64,000 nucleotides of DNA from Isoetes taiwanensis (taxonomy: Eukaryota > Streptophyta > Lycopodiopsida > Isoetales > Isoetaceae): contig JAJEKV010000031.1 in assembly GCA_021234155.1 (NCBI GenBank), positions 2,165,614 to 2,229,613 of the forward strand, read 5' to 3'. Positions 1-10,562 of this stretch are shown here, in pieces. Position numbers and translations under genes: made by a program. The notes beneath the pieces are model-generated. The model was not told the origin of the DNA and made no database searches. It worked only from the letters and a program-made list of their open reading frames with translations. Numbering within the stretch: the first letter of the stretch is position 1; every line of letters begins with the position of its first letter.

Positions 1-60
1 CATGACGCGAAAACCTAGATATGACAGAAAATCAGACTGATGTACTTCGCTTGGTGTGAA
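1..60. repeat. Cassette palindrome (left-edge copy)
   Basis: An imperfect palindrome with left arm containing GACGCGAAA and right arm TTCGCTTGGTGTGAA. It corresponds to the palindrome at 18715-18776 in the second copy. It lies about 100 bp beyond the 3' end of the acidic-protein gene. Confidence 0.7.
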
Positions 61-160
61 TAAATACAAATAAAATAATTTTTATTAATAATTTCGGTAA
101 TACATCTATACATAAATAATTTTACCGATACAAGTTGGAAAATATATAACTTCTAAATTT

Positions 161-1571
161 TCAAGCTTTGTCGTCAATTTCATGCTCTTTCAATCCCCTG
201 CCGCACTGATCCAACAAGGCAATGACTTCCATGCTATCGACCCCAGCTTCCAATCTTGGGTGAGTCAAGCCAGCAGCTAAAAAATTTAACATATTGCTCG
301 CCCGCAGACCGGCTTGGTCGTCAAAATATTGTAACACAACATCCCGCCGAATTGCTATCACCCTTTCAGTGTTTGATGCCAATTGGGAATGGTTCTTGAA
401 CATGCATAATGCACGGATGTAATAGACAAACTCTGCACCTTTTGGACCGAAAGTTCTGCTGAAGACGATTATCTCCCTATTAACGAATCTTGAGATGTAT
501 CATAACAATGTGGAGTCCTTCAATCTTTCCTGTCCCCCGCGTGCATGTCGGCAAGAAAAATCATCTACTTCCCACAAATAAGGACCCTCAAACTTATCTT
601 CTTCACATTTCTCCTCATCCATGAGGCTTATGCTGCCGCGATTGATTGAAGGGCCAGCCAAACCTGTAGATCCTGTTGGCAGCTTTGCACGGAGACGCTG
701 GAATTCTTCTTCCGTTGGCAGATTCGCCTCCTCTTGAGCAAATCGAGACTCCAGCCTCTCATAGGCTTCTTTAAGCTTGATAGCATTGTCGGTATAAGAA
801 GACACTTCAAACATCTCTTTGTCCAAGTCCTCTTCAAAATCTAGGCCTAGGTTTACCCATTCGGCCAAGGTACTGATAAGCTCGTCTTCCCTAGCACACA
901 TTTGTAACAAAGACGGGTTCCTCAGTATCATCACTTAGCAATAAGTATTCTTTGCCTTCCATCAAAATTGGCGTTATGTCAGACAACTTCTTTTTATCCT
1001 CATCCTCATCACCTTCAGAATCATCTTCATCCTCTGGTTCACCCAAGGCTAGTGCGTCGATGCCAAAACTCCTACATTCTTGCTCTTCTTGTTGTAGATC
1101 TATCTCCATTTCTACGTCATAGTCAGCATCATCACACATAACTGACCCTCCTTGGCTTAAAGATTTCATTGTTTCCAGTGTATTTTCGGTTTGGCCGAGC
1201 AGAATGCAATAACTAGCGAATGCAAACGGCAAAGAGAAATAACTTACCTTCTTAAGTACAAGGACGCAGCCAGGAGGAGCCCGCTGCGCAGCATTCTTGA
1301 AAAACGTCTTCGCTGCTTGCAAATGGGAAGCCGCTTTCTCTAGAGCTGGTTTTGGAATCCACGAGCCAGGGACATCTGCAAAGGACGTGCGCTGAGACCA
1401 AGCGGTCCGGCTGAAAGCTAAAGCAACCTCGCGATAGCATCCAAGCTCGCTACTGTTTGCCATAATGTCCAACTCCTTGCAATAGAACGGATAAATCGCA
1501 GTCGGCGCAACTTCCTCGTTGTCATATGGGGCAGATGCATACCATTCTAGGAACTTCACATAACAATCCAT
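161..1571 (-). pseudogene. Acidic protein of unknown function, copy 1 (frameshifted)
   Basis: I do not recognise the family. Open frames on the minus strand join into one gene of roughly 470 codons. It starts at the ATG at 1571 (MDCYVKFLEW), chosen because copy 2 keeps the same start. The N-terminal third is mixed hydrophobic. A strongly acidic tract (EPEDEDDSEGDEDED) follows, then a helical, Glu-rich segment and a Leu-rich C-terminal segment ending at 161. A small indel near 930 shifts the frame relative to copy 2, and there is a further break near 500. A canonical-looking donor (AAG|GTAAGT) near 1250 suggests an intron is possible. Acidic tracts of this kind are common in histone chaperones, but no specific chaperone fold is recognisable. 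Confidence 0.6.
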
Positions 1572-1697
1572 GGCGAAGCAAACGACGAAAGCAAGAAGAT
1601 GTTTAGGAGCCGGTAAAGGCGCCGCCACGCCGAACTCAAGTAGCCGTTGTCGATTATGAAAGGGGACACAGCCGTTGTGGGGAGATTTGTCCGTACA

Positions 1698-1717
1698 TTT
1701 TAGGGTTAGGGTTAGGG
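1698..1717 (-). promoter_or_regulatory. Telo-box-like telomeric motif
   Basis: Three tandem TTAGGG-like units read on the plus strand (AACCCTAA on the minus strand). They sit about 130-145 bp upstream of the acidic-protein ATG and directly beside a cassette palindrome. Telo-boxes (AAACCCTA) are known promoter elements of plant S-phase and translation genes. The copy at 20417-20436 has one mutated unit. Function is inferred. Confidence 0.4.
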
Positions 1718-1720
1718 TTG

Positions 1721-1787
1721 GATCACACGACGCGAAAACTACTATGTGCAAGAAAAAAACACAATGCTTGCTGCGCGTCGTGTGATC
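1721..1787. repeat. Cassette palindrome between acidic and H3-like genes
   Basis: Arms GATCACACGACGCG and CGCGTCGTGTGATC flank a loop of about 40 nt. It lies between the 3' end of the H3-like gene and the 5' end of the acidic gene, and is matched at 20440-20506. Confidence 0.9.
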
Positions 1788-1895
1788 CTCACGTATAACA
1801 TTAAAAAAAAAAAAATACAAAGTGCGAACCTAGGCTTCTAAGAAAGAAATGGACTAAGAGATTAAGCTTATAAAGCCATTACATTAAAGAATATA

Positions 1896-2077
1896 GGGAA
1901 AACTACCAAAATACCCCTATGAGTTTGTGTAATTACCAAAATACCCTTATGAGTTTCAAAATTACCAAAATGCCCTTTGTGTATAGTAGGTGTGTAGGGG
2001 CATTTTGGTAATTTTGAAACTCATAAGGGCATTTTGGTAATTACATAAACTCATAGAGGTAGTTTAGTAGTTTTCCC
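1896..2077. mobile_element. Mutator-type MITE with 9 bp target duplication
   Basis: A 182 bp foldback begins GGGAAAACTACC and ends with the inverse (GTAGTTTTCCC). It contains several ACCAAAATACCC sub-repeats. It is flanked by the 9 bp direct repeat AAGAATATA at 1887-1895 and 2078-2086. Copy 2 of the duplication has a single AAGAATATA (20609-20617) and no insert, so the empty site is present in this window. A 9 bp target duplication and G-starting inverted repeats fit non-autonomous Mutator-like elements. Confidence 0.93.
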
Positions 2078-2130
2078 AAGAATATAATACATATAAAAAA
2101 AAACACAAAGGCACTTCACGGCCTTTTTTT

Positions 2131-2996
2131 TTAGGAGGGGGCTTTCTTCTTGTTGTATTCAGCCATAAAATTTTGACCATAGTACTCGGGATCCCTTATG
2201 CGTAAGACCAGGCGCATGTCCTTGAGCATGACAGTCACCCGCTTGGCATGTATTGCTGCAAGCTGCGAGTCCTCGAACAGACCGACACCAACTGCTTCCG
2301 AAGCCATTTGAAGAGCATTTAAGGCAGTTGCTTGAATTCTGTAACTGGTATGATGTATCGCACCACACTCTTGCAGAATCTCTTTCACGAGCTTGGCAAA
2401 TGGGAGACGCGAAATGACCATCTCAGTGCTCTTCTGATACTTCTTAATCTCGCGAAGCGCTTTAATGCCAGGCTTCGTCTTCCGCTTCCGGCCACTACCC
2501 TCACCCACCCTAGCATTTGCATGCTGTCGGCCGACTCTTCTGGCCGTCTTCTCACCCCAGCATTTGGAGGCTGTTGCTCGGCCGACTCTCCCGGCCGTCT
2601 CCTCACATTTCTGGTCGCCTTCCCCTTTCTGGCGTTGGGCCTCCTCCTTTGATTTGAAGGTCCTGGCGCATCCACAGGAGGAGCAGGAGGAGCAGGAAGA
2701 GCAAGAGGAAGCGGCTGCCCAATAATTAATCCGGCGTCATATTCTGCTCGGCGATCTCTCACATTTTCATCCTCCGTCTCCGAACTGGAGTGCACCTCCC
2801 TACTTACTGCCGAGCTGCTGCTCCCACCGTTTGTCATGTGGATATCTTTTCCGGATCTTCTATTACGCATGGTCGGAGGAGGAGAATCTCTATCAGAGAC
2901 TTCAAATTCAGATGTGGATGAAGGAGGCAGACTAATGTAATCACCTGGCCTTACACCACCTGGATGGATCCTTGCAGTTTGCTTAGTTCTTGCCAT
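2131..2996 (-). pseudogene. Histone H3-like protein with long tail insert, copy 1
   Basis: The ORF begins MARTKQTAR, the exact start of canonical H3 including Lys4, then diverges (IHPGGVRP). About 150 residues of Ser/Pro/Arg-rich linker follow, with repeated [12 protein letters not shown]-like units. The C-terminal part is an H3 fold: [13 protein letters not shown] (alphaN), [10 protein letters not shown] (alpha1), [19 protein letters not shown] (alpha2 end, loop 2), KDMRL (alpha3), and a short extension ending KKKAPS. Loop 1 is about four residues longer than in canonical H3, a trait also seen in CENH3. A 4 bp deletion near 2525, relative to copy 2, splits the frame between linker and core. 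Single exon, no intron visible. A nucleosomal role is inferred from the family only. Confidence 0.88.
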
Positions 2997-3206
2997 GGCT
3001 TCTCAGTGGATGGCGCTTTATACTACGAATACTGACAAAAATAGATAACTGGCAAGAGATAAATAGTAAAAAATAGAAGTTAAAGTAAAATATGATGGTA
3101 ACTTTTTTAAATAAGTGTACGGAACCCTAAAAAAATATCGGACAAAATATGGAACCCTAAAAAAATATCAGACAAAAACACAAATAAAAAACTGAGATTC
3201 AAAGCG

Positions 3207-4462
3207 CTAGGCGATAGACAATTTCTTGTTGATCGCGAACTCATTAAACTTTACATTTCCCTCTTGCCTGTAGCCAACCCTAATGCCATCAATCAAATAA
3301 TGGAAGTCGTTAGCAATCTCCTCTGTCTCCATTAGCACTCTTAGCTCTGATAATGGCCATTCGATTTCCATGGTAGCTGTATAAATGACTTCCTCCCCTC
3401 GCCATACTCGAATATCTACCGCATCGGAGTGTCTGTTATGGTCCTCAAACGGCTCCCAAAAAGTTGTGCAGCCTCTCTTTTTCTGTTTCCTTCGTTCTCG
3501 TTGACAATTAACGTATAAATATTGTTTTGGAAGAAAGTATCTGAACTTAAAGGAGGACTTAACTATGCGGCACTCTGTTAGTTGACCGGATGATTCGTCA
3601 TCCACAAAATCGGCAGGGGGTAGAAAGCACGTATATGTCTTCGGAGCTTTTCAAACTTCCTGCGCCATCTGGAATATGTTAGCAAATACCTCAAACGGTG
3701 TGAAGATTTTGAAACTCATCCTCACGCCTCCGTTTTCAGACATTCCCGCTTGCACCTCGTCAGCCAGGCATTTCTTCATTGCAATTACATTGTTCTCATT
3801 AGTCTGTGGCTTACAAAGTTCACTTAAAGGGGGCAATTCAATCGGCCTCAGGTTTCCTGACCTTTACGTTGTAATCATGTCCGTAAAACCAGATGCCTAT
3901 ACCCCATAAGGTCACGGCATCCATACCTTGGAAAAGGACAATTCCGATGTCTATGTGATACACGACAAGTACACTACTAATGCTTTCGGCCGGAACGACA
4001 TCCACGACGTCTGATAAACATAAACCTGCACAATAAATTTGTTTGTAAACACATGTCAACGAAAGAAATGAAAAGATAAGGAGATCACACGACGCGAAAC
4101 TGTCTCTACGCAGTTAAGTAGCTGACAGACAGCTTCGCGTCGTGTGATCCGATTAAGGTGGTTACCATTTGCGGGCAATTTTAGGAAGCTATTTTTGGTG
4201 GAGATTAGCTCTTTGGCCATATCAGAAGGGGTATATGCATGTCGTATTGTTATACTTTCCACTTTCCGGCCGCTAGAATTCAACTTGAACTCTTTTATCC
4301 TACCTATCCAATGTGTCCGCACGTCTGATCGCCTTCGTCATTTAACTCTATGCTCGCTGATGGCAGCATACTCACCCACGAACCTATTGACACAAAACCT
4401 CCCACTTCTTCACCTTGGGAGTTCTGTAAATGAGGCAAGAACACAGAAATTACAGGAGACAT
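3207..4462 (-). pseudogene. BAH-like two-exon gene, copy 1 (broken)
   Basis: This is the counterpart of the intact gene at 21709-22964. Exon 1 (about 4166-4462) has a deletion near 4360-4370 that shifts the frame. Exon 2 (3207-4025) is broken into several frames near 3650-3840 by indels. The motif THWIGRIKEF of a BAH-type fold and the C-terminal block VDIRVWRGEEVIY are both still readable. The intron 4026-4165 keeps GT and AG ends and contains the palindrome at 4083-4149. Because the splice sites are unchanged and only coding indels differ, decay probably followed the duplication. Confidence 0.6.
4083..4149. repeat. Cassette palindrome, intronic copy
   Basis: A near-perfect stem of about 22 bp: GATCACACGACGCGAA plus CTGTCT, and the inverse AGACAG plus TTCGCGTCGTGTGATC. 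It sits inside the predicted intron of the BAH-like gene and is matched at 22578-22644. Confidence 0.9.
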
Positions 4463-4528
4463 GGATTGCGGATGAGGAGTGAAGGCGGAGAGGATGCACG
4501 TAGAGGCGCCGGAGTGACAGCACAGAAG

Positions 4529-4540
4529 TTTGGCGCCAAA
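4529..4540. promoter_or_regulatory. Palindromic E2F consensus site
   Basis: TTTGGCGCCAAA, a perfect double E2F/DP consensus (TTTSSCGC on both strands), lies 67 bp upstream of the BAH-like ATG at 4462. The copy at 23031-23042 is unchanged although surrounding bases differ. E2F sites drive S-phase transcription in plants. Binding here is inferred. Confidence 0.5.
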
Positions 4541-4830
4541 ATTTGACAAGGGAAATTGGTGACACTGACAGTAGGCGGTCAAAGTCACCATTATTTTGGG
4601 CGGCGAAGCGACTCCCGAAAAATACGGGCCATTAAAATGGATGCAACAAAAGCGCAGGCATCCACTATGAAAATACGCCATGTGGATGCCAAGTAAGCCT
4701 GCTCATCCTTCTACCTGCCAACTAATACTTACTTTCGTAAAAAAGGCGCAAACCTGATTGGTCGTGGCGAATCTGACGTGGAAATCTTTAACCCAAGATA
4801 TGAGCTATTTTGAGACCCCAAATCCGCCCT

Positions 4831-5849
4831 AATGATCTCAGCAGAATTCTACAATGGTTGAGAGTGGGTAGCTGCACATTTGCAAGCTACTAAACACAGG
4901 GAATATTCAGTTATATCATCTGGACCCCAAAAAAAATCTACAGAAGTTGGTTAAGTGTATCTGTCGAGAGCTTATCGCCGGGATTAAAAAACCCCGCTCT
5001 TTCGGGTTTTCGAGGAAAAACCCTAGTGATAAGCCCTCGGCAAGGGGCTTGGACACAACGTAAGGCTGCAAAAAAATGCTCCCACAAAGAAACCCACGAA
5101 GCCTGAAGAAGATGGATCGTGCATCCCATTGTACCTGCACATCAACAAACTAGAACACAAAGATAAGAAAACAACAACCTCAAAAAGCGAGGGGTTGGTC
5201 ACGCGTGCCACGCGACAAAAAACAACCTCGAAAAAACGAGGGGTTGGTCACGCATGCCACGCGACAAAAAACAACATTTACAATAATATACACATTAAGG
5301 GAGGGTGGGTGGGAGTCAAGGGAACTGCTGAGAGAGGAGAAAACGCCGATGAGAAGTCGATGAAGAGGCTACAAGAAATAGCGATCCCAAACCAACCAGG
5401 GCCACAAAAAATGCATGCATGCATGCAAGAGATACATGCTCGCCCATTCGAGAATACTGATCCGATGGCTCGGATCGATGGCATTCTCGAATAAGGGCTC
5501 GCATGAAAACAGATAAAAGCTCCCGACAAAAAGAGAACTTCCTTATCAAAACGGGACCGAGGTCGAAGGCTGAAGGATGGCCAAAGAAGGGGCAAGATTG
5601 GGGAAGAACATGTCCTAATATGGAAAATGACGCCAAACTGTTAAACCAAGCAAGGAGAAGCAACCATCATTCAATTAAATTGGGATTATGTCTATTCCAA
5701 AATCGCGCCGTATAAGCCTTTTATTGACCATTATATTGAATTAACCACACTTTTGCACTGAGTTCATTTTCGGGCTAGGAAGATGCATTCTGTGTTGAAA
5801 TGCAAAGGCATTCAAATATTCGATGCAAATGACCCATATTATGACAGAA
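4831..5849. other. Spacer with R1 repeat fragment and 48 bp tandem repeat
   Basis: No gene is supported here. Positions about 4967-5050 hold a short copy of the R1 dispersed repeat (GGATTAAAAAACCCC, then GGGTTTTCGAGG). Positions about 5175-5271 hold two units of a 48 bp tandem repeat (core GAGGGGTTGGTCACGC). The remainder to the Helitron end is unremarkable. Confidence 0.6.
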
Positions 5850-8800
5850 CTAGTAACGGTGCCCAGCGTTGCTGGGCATAAGGCATAAGTTCGGAGTTTA
5901 GCGCCTGTAAATGTTTTAGCCACAATGAGAAAAATGTACAGTAATAATCCAACATATACATTACATAAACATTCTAGCATCCCCTATGTTTTGACATCTA
6001 CAATATGAAAACATTCTATACATGTAAACATGTTAAATAATCTAGAAATCCAATATTATGCATGCAACCTTTAAGCAACCATTCTAAGATTGAATGGATG
6101 GCAACCATTCTAAGATTGAATGGATGCCCTACTCTTGGGCTTTTATAGAAGAGAGCATTTTAATGCAATTATGAAATTCGCCTTTTGCTAATAAGCAGGC
6201 TGGCTAAAGCTGAGAAATCGTGAATGATGCATCGTGCTAAAATAAGTGATGTCTGGTATTTTGTTGGTATAACCACTTTGTTCTTTTTGTATTTGGTGAT
6301 GCAAGGCATCAATATGTGATATACTTCAACCATTATGCTTACTTTGCTGCATTAAACCTCGGGAAATTGTGGATGGTACATTGTATTAAAATAATTAATG
6401 TCGTCTTTTTGTTGGTTTTCACCACTTTGTTTTCATATTTGATGATGCGAGACATATCAATAGGTGTGATGTATTTTCAATGTAAGAATGGTTATATAAT
6501 GGACACCAAAATGTTGTAATATGCTTGTTGAATGAGGCCATATGTTGTTAGCAACAAATGCACAAAACATTCTAAGGCTTTCATTGTATTTGCTTGCAAG
6601 TTTTCAGTAATTAATATGGAATTGCTCTTAAAAAACATATTCATGCACATGTTTTATATTGAAAACTGTCATCTCTAGTCAGTTTAAAACTAATTTCCAA
6701 CTTTTTGGTAAGTGTGTGCAATGCAGAGTTACCCCATGCCACTGAACTTAGGCTTCCTTTATGCATTGTCACTTTCACCTGAACTTAGGCTTCCTTTGTC
6801 ACTTTTGTGAAGTTTAAGAACATCTAAAACCCTATGTGTCTAACAAACTTGAAATAGTTACGGTAAGCTATAGTTTATTTACATTGCAAGTTGCATGCAA
6901 CTTGTTTGCAGTTAACTTGCTTTCTTCATATCTGCTAAATGTATATACAGTAACAATTCATGTTACCATTGGAAATGCATCTATTGATAGTTTTGAAATG
7001 TATCTAACCATTTCTTTTGAAAATGTTGCAGATGCAACTGCAGAAGAACAGCAGCTCTGCAGCTCTGATATATTCTTTGACCTCTCAAAATTCAAGCTCT
7101 CAAGAATTTTGTAGGTATAGAACATGCTACCAGCAAGGCAGTGGTAGACGATTGCGAGTTGATAGACAACTCATGCCAATTGGAGATAGGTGCAGGAGTG
7201 TCGGATCACCCTATTTCGATAAACAATCAAAACAATAAATTTATTTACACCTACTATATACATGTGCATATGTGCATTTGTTGGCAGGAAGGCCAACATC
7301 CACTCATCAAATACCGTATTTTATTGGCAGCTATGAATACCATTTTGACAATCAATAAGCCAACTATTAAACACCTACATTCTCAGATTCTACAAATCTA
7401 TGATTTTGATAGCCACTATTGGGTGGCAAAGGCTAATGAGAAGGGCAGGTAGGTTACACATTATCTCCAGATACTGATCCATAATATTATCTTCCAGCAA
7501 TATGTATATTGCAAGCTGGTTTTTTATAGAAGAAAATAGTTTCCTATAGTATAATGTTTAATTGGCAAAACCTACAACAACTTCTTTAAATACCATTTCA
7601 CCAAGGATCACTTGGTGCATTTTCAAAGTTCATGTACCTTGCAGATTGGTATTTCAACAATGTGAAAACACAAAATAAAACATTCTAGAAATGATTGAGT
7701 AGTTAAGAGAACCTACTAACTTGCACACATGAAATAAGAAGACACATCTTGCCAATTCAAACTTTTGTGGAGGCATGTTTGAATTATACACCTTGGATGT
7801 AGAAAAAAAAAAGAAAATGGCATTGTGGCATTGCCTCACTAATAGCTATTTGATAGAGCAATGTGTAAATGTTGGGAACTGAGCATACCTTAAAAGGATA
7901 ACCTTTTGCTGCAAAGAATAAGAATAGAATAGAATATGATTTTATCGTCCACGGAGACCAACTGGCCTATGGGACCCAAGTACAAAGAGAGAGCAGCAGG
8001 CGTATTACTACCAGGATTAAAAAACCCCCGCCCCGAAGGGTTTTCGGGGGAAAAACCTTAGTAGCAATAAGGATGCTGACATACTGCACAGTTATATACA
8101 TAATCACAAGTACAGCTGAGGTTAATGTCGGACAGGGGGGCATAACTGAGTCCGCGTATCCATTACCTCCTGGAGGTACGATCCCAACAAGCCTACAGAG
8201 GCCGTGCTCAGTAGCTCATGCAAGGCCTGATGGGGCAAAGAATAAGGCCATGGTAGAATGGGATGCAATAGCTTCATAAGTCCTTGTTGTGCACATGCAG
8301 CAATCATACTGCTCCATGATAGCATATCGCGTAAACACACAACTTGAACAATGTAGCGGCAGCATCTGGCTCCTATATTTGACAAACATATCAACTAACA
8401 AACTTAAGACCAATGGTGCCAAGCACTAACATATACATATACATGGATCAGCTTACCATGTAATTGTGAAGGTCCAATCACATTAAAAGACACAACTTCG
8501 TGTACTGGCTGATTCTGCAAAAAGCTTCCCAGACAAAACACAGTTTTCCTACTTATATTGCTGATACTAAAAACCAAAGGACACAAAAATCAGTCACTCA
8601 CAATGTAGGGCATGTCTAAGCTCCGCAAATATGACTACGAAAGCTATAAATCGACCAACACATACACAAAAGATGGTGACAACAAAAAGCTTTTCTGGAA
8701 AACATTGTTGGAAACGGAAGAAAGCTTATCATTAAAATACAATTTAAATTGTTTTTCTGGAGCAATGTGGAGAGGTTGAGTTAGACCTATCCATATTCAG

Positions 8801-9870
8801 AAGAGAACTTTATGATTCAAAGATTACCTTAGAAGAATGTTGTTAATAACTATGGCAAGAAAAAGTCAGAAGAATCAATGCTTGAACATGAGCTGCAAAA
8901 TCATATAAGAAATCGTAAAGAGCTTAAATTTGCTCAAAAAAAATGAAAGATGGTTCACCTTCTCTGGCATAAACCAGAGCAAAGAACAACTGCCTTTTAA
9001 GCAAAACCTGACATCTTGGCAGATCATGAGCGCCAGAGCACATACGACTGTCCATGCCTAGCCATGAACACATGTCATCCGGCTCACAAACATGACCAGA
9101 AATTGGAGGCACTAAATAATCCCTATACCTTGACCTTTCCGCTTCCAGCCCCACCTCTAGCACCATTCTGAGCATCTACCATGGCTAGCAAAAATTCAGA
9201 AATAATCAACAGGGGAAGGAACTTACAGACGCAGCAATGCCTTAGCTATAACTCCCCTTCGTCTGAGATGAATCGGTTATTTTCCAAGGTCCAAGCTCCA
9301 TTTGAAGTAATGGAAATAGCAAAATCATTCAGCAGGGGTACTTGGAAATACATCATTTGCAGATTTTTCTTATCTTGAGCAGATCCTATGAGCTGCTTGC
9401 GACAGAGCAACAGAGCTCCAAGCTCCACCGGAAATAGAAAAATATTTCGCAAGGGTTTCATAGTTGTAAAATGCATGCTCCTTTACAGGGTTAGCAAATC
9501 GATTACAGCGATGGAGCTAGGAATTGAAACAATTATGGCAGATTTAGGCCTAACGTAAGCATTCAGCTCTTCAAGATGCAGAAACAACCTGGAAAATGTG
9601 AAGTTCAAGTAAGCAAATGATTTTAGGATGCAGAAAATGTAAAGCTATACCATACCCAAGGGGATATTTTAGCTCTGCTTGGTAATGGCAGGTCGCTGAG
9701 GAAGCAGGGCAGCGCCGAAGTGAGGGAGGGAGAGACATAGATCGAGGAACTGAAAACTCTGCTAAAACGTTAAAGATCCTAATCCGTTTGATCTAGGCCG
9801 AAATGATCCACGCCATTCGATTTAGGGCGACATGCACGACAGACATACACTATAATTTTATTATAGGGGA
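5850..9870 (-). mobile_element. Helitron (non-autonomous candidate)
   Basis: Read on the minus strand, the element starts TCCCCTATAATAAAATTATA at 9870, preceded by host A. It ends at 5850 in CTAG followed by host T. A GC-rich hairpin (GCCCAGC, 3 nt loop, GCTGGGC) sits 7 nt before the CTAG. These are the classic Helitron features: 5'-TC, a subterminal 3' hairpin, CTRR, and insertion between A and T without target duplication. No Rep/helicase ORF is visible in the 4.0 kb, so it would need a partner in trans. A short open stretch near 7010-7450 may be captured exon sequence but I cannot name it. An R1 repeat is nested at 7945-8250. Confidence 0.78.
7945..8250 (-). mobile_element. R1 dispersed repeat, copy B
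   Basis: About 300 bp, aligned along its length with 57555-57890. Shared blocks are TTTATCGTCCACGGAGACCA, CTATGGGACCCAA, a palindromic GGATTAAAAAACCCCCGCC...GGGTTTTCG block, and a TACCTCCTG...TACGA block. Each copy is preceded on the plus strand by a different simple repeat (here AATAGAATAGAATA). That would be a variable 3' tail if the element is a retroposon inserted in minus orientation. Confidence 0.65.
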
Positions 9871-10078
9871 TGTTGGCATTATAAAAAGTAGGAAATTGCT
9901 TATTAATTCGTACTATCACGGACGACAACGAAATCTATACATTGAAATTTTAGTGCTTTACGAATAAATAAAGGCAAGCAAGTTGCTACAAAACAGCGAT
10001 TTTCGTGGTTCAAATCGCGCGTGGCGCGATTTTGTTGGCATAAATAATGCATTATAATATAAACATAAACTTAAAAAA
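9871..10078. repeat. Spacer with one AAATCGCGC palindrome
   Basis: A short spacer. Positions 10012-10032 hold a palindrome of the second family (AAATCGCGC, then GGCGCGATTT), about 45 bp beyond the 3' end of the next gene. Confidence 0.6.
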
Positions 10079-10300
10079 CTATTCCGATTCATCGTCGACA
10101 GGCGCTCCTGAGATCCTGTCGATCATGAACAAACCATTCTCTGGATTCCATATAAGATGGATTACAACATCAAAGGGATCAGGATAGAAGCGGACGGGAT
10201 TCATAGCAACGACAGTCAGCCAGTCCTCAAGTTCTATTTCTAGCTCGTGGCACCTGTAGAGGTCCTCATGGTTCATCTTGCAGGTAATAGAATGTGCCAT
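10079..10300 (-). CDS. Small hypothetical protein, 73 aa
   Basis: An uninterrupted acidic ORF starting MAHSITCKMNHEDLYRCHEL and ending DDESE. It has no signal peptide or membrane segment, and I do not recognise a family. It is co-oriented with the FCP1-like and methylase-like pseudogenes upstream. Its 3' end adjoins a palindrome (10012-10032) of the kind found between those genes. It may be an independent gene or a surviving exon of the broken neighbour. Confidence 0.4.
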   Translation of the reverse strand: MAHSITCKMNHEDLYRCHELEIELEDWLTVVAMNPVRFYPDPFDVVIHLIWNPENGLFMIDRISGAPVDDESE

Positions 10301-10562
10301 AATAACAAGAAGCAGGCGGAGGCCGAAGCCGATGGTTTGGCAATTTCATGCATATCTATTTATACACACCTAAATTATTGACGGTATATACATACAAATT
10401 ATTGCAAGTATAGCAAACCATACACATAATATAAAAAAATAATACGTACACAGAACCAATAATGCTGCTATAAAAACACAATATATATTCGAAAGAGGTT
10501 GGTGTAAAGTATATTTCATATTTAAAACTTTTTGGAAAGTGTATTTTCTGTATACATATATA
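10301..10562. other. AT-rich spacer
   Basis: AT-rich sequence between the 73 aa ORF and the FCP1-like pseudogene. I see no feature in it. Confidence 0.5.

Larger units (their letters stand above)
1..4830. repeat. Segmental duplication, copy 1
   Basis: This block is repeated in the same orientation at 18715-23332. Both copies carry the same gene order on the minus strand (BAH-like, H3-like, acidic protein), the same intergenic palindromes and the same spacers. Identity is high but clearly below 100 percent, with small indels throughout. Similarity stops after the shared sequence ending near 4830, where copy 2 changes to unrelated sequence at 23333. The left edge is cut by the window, so the copy may extend further. 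Copy 1 carries one extra 182 bp insertion (1896-2077). Confidence 0.93.

Noticed and set aside
161-1571. Nucleosome assembly protein assignment for the acidic gene
   Set aside because: Acidic tracts alone do not identify NAP or any other chaperone; no fold motif was visible.
1698-1717. Chromosome end or interstitial telomere
   Set aside because: Only about three units, placed upstream of a gene in both duplicates; more like a telo-box than a telomere.
3017-3022. TATA box for the H3-like gene
   Set aside because: TATAAA is only about 21 bp upstream of the ATG, too close for a normal start site unless translation begins further in.
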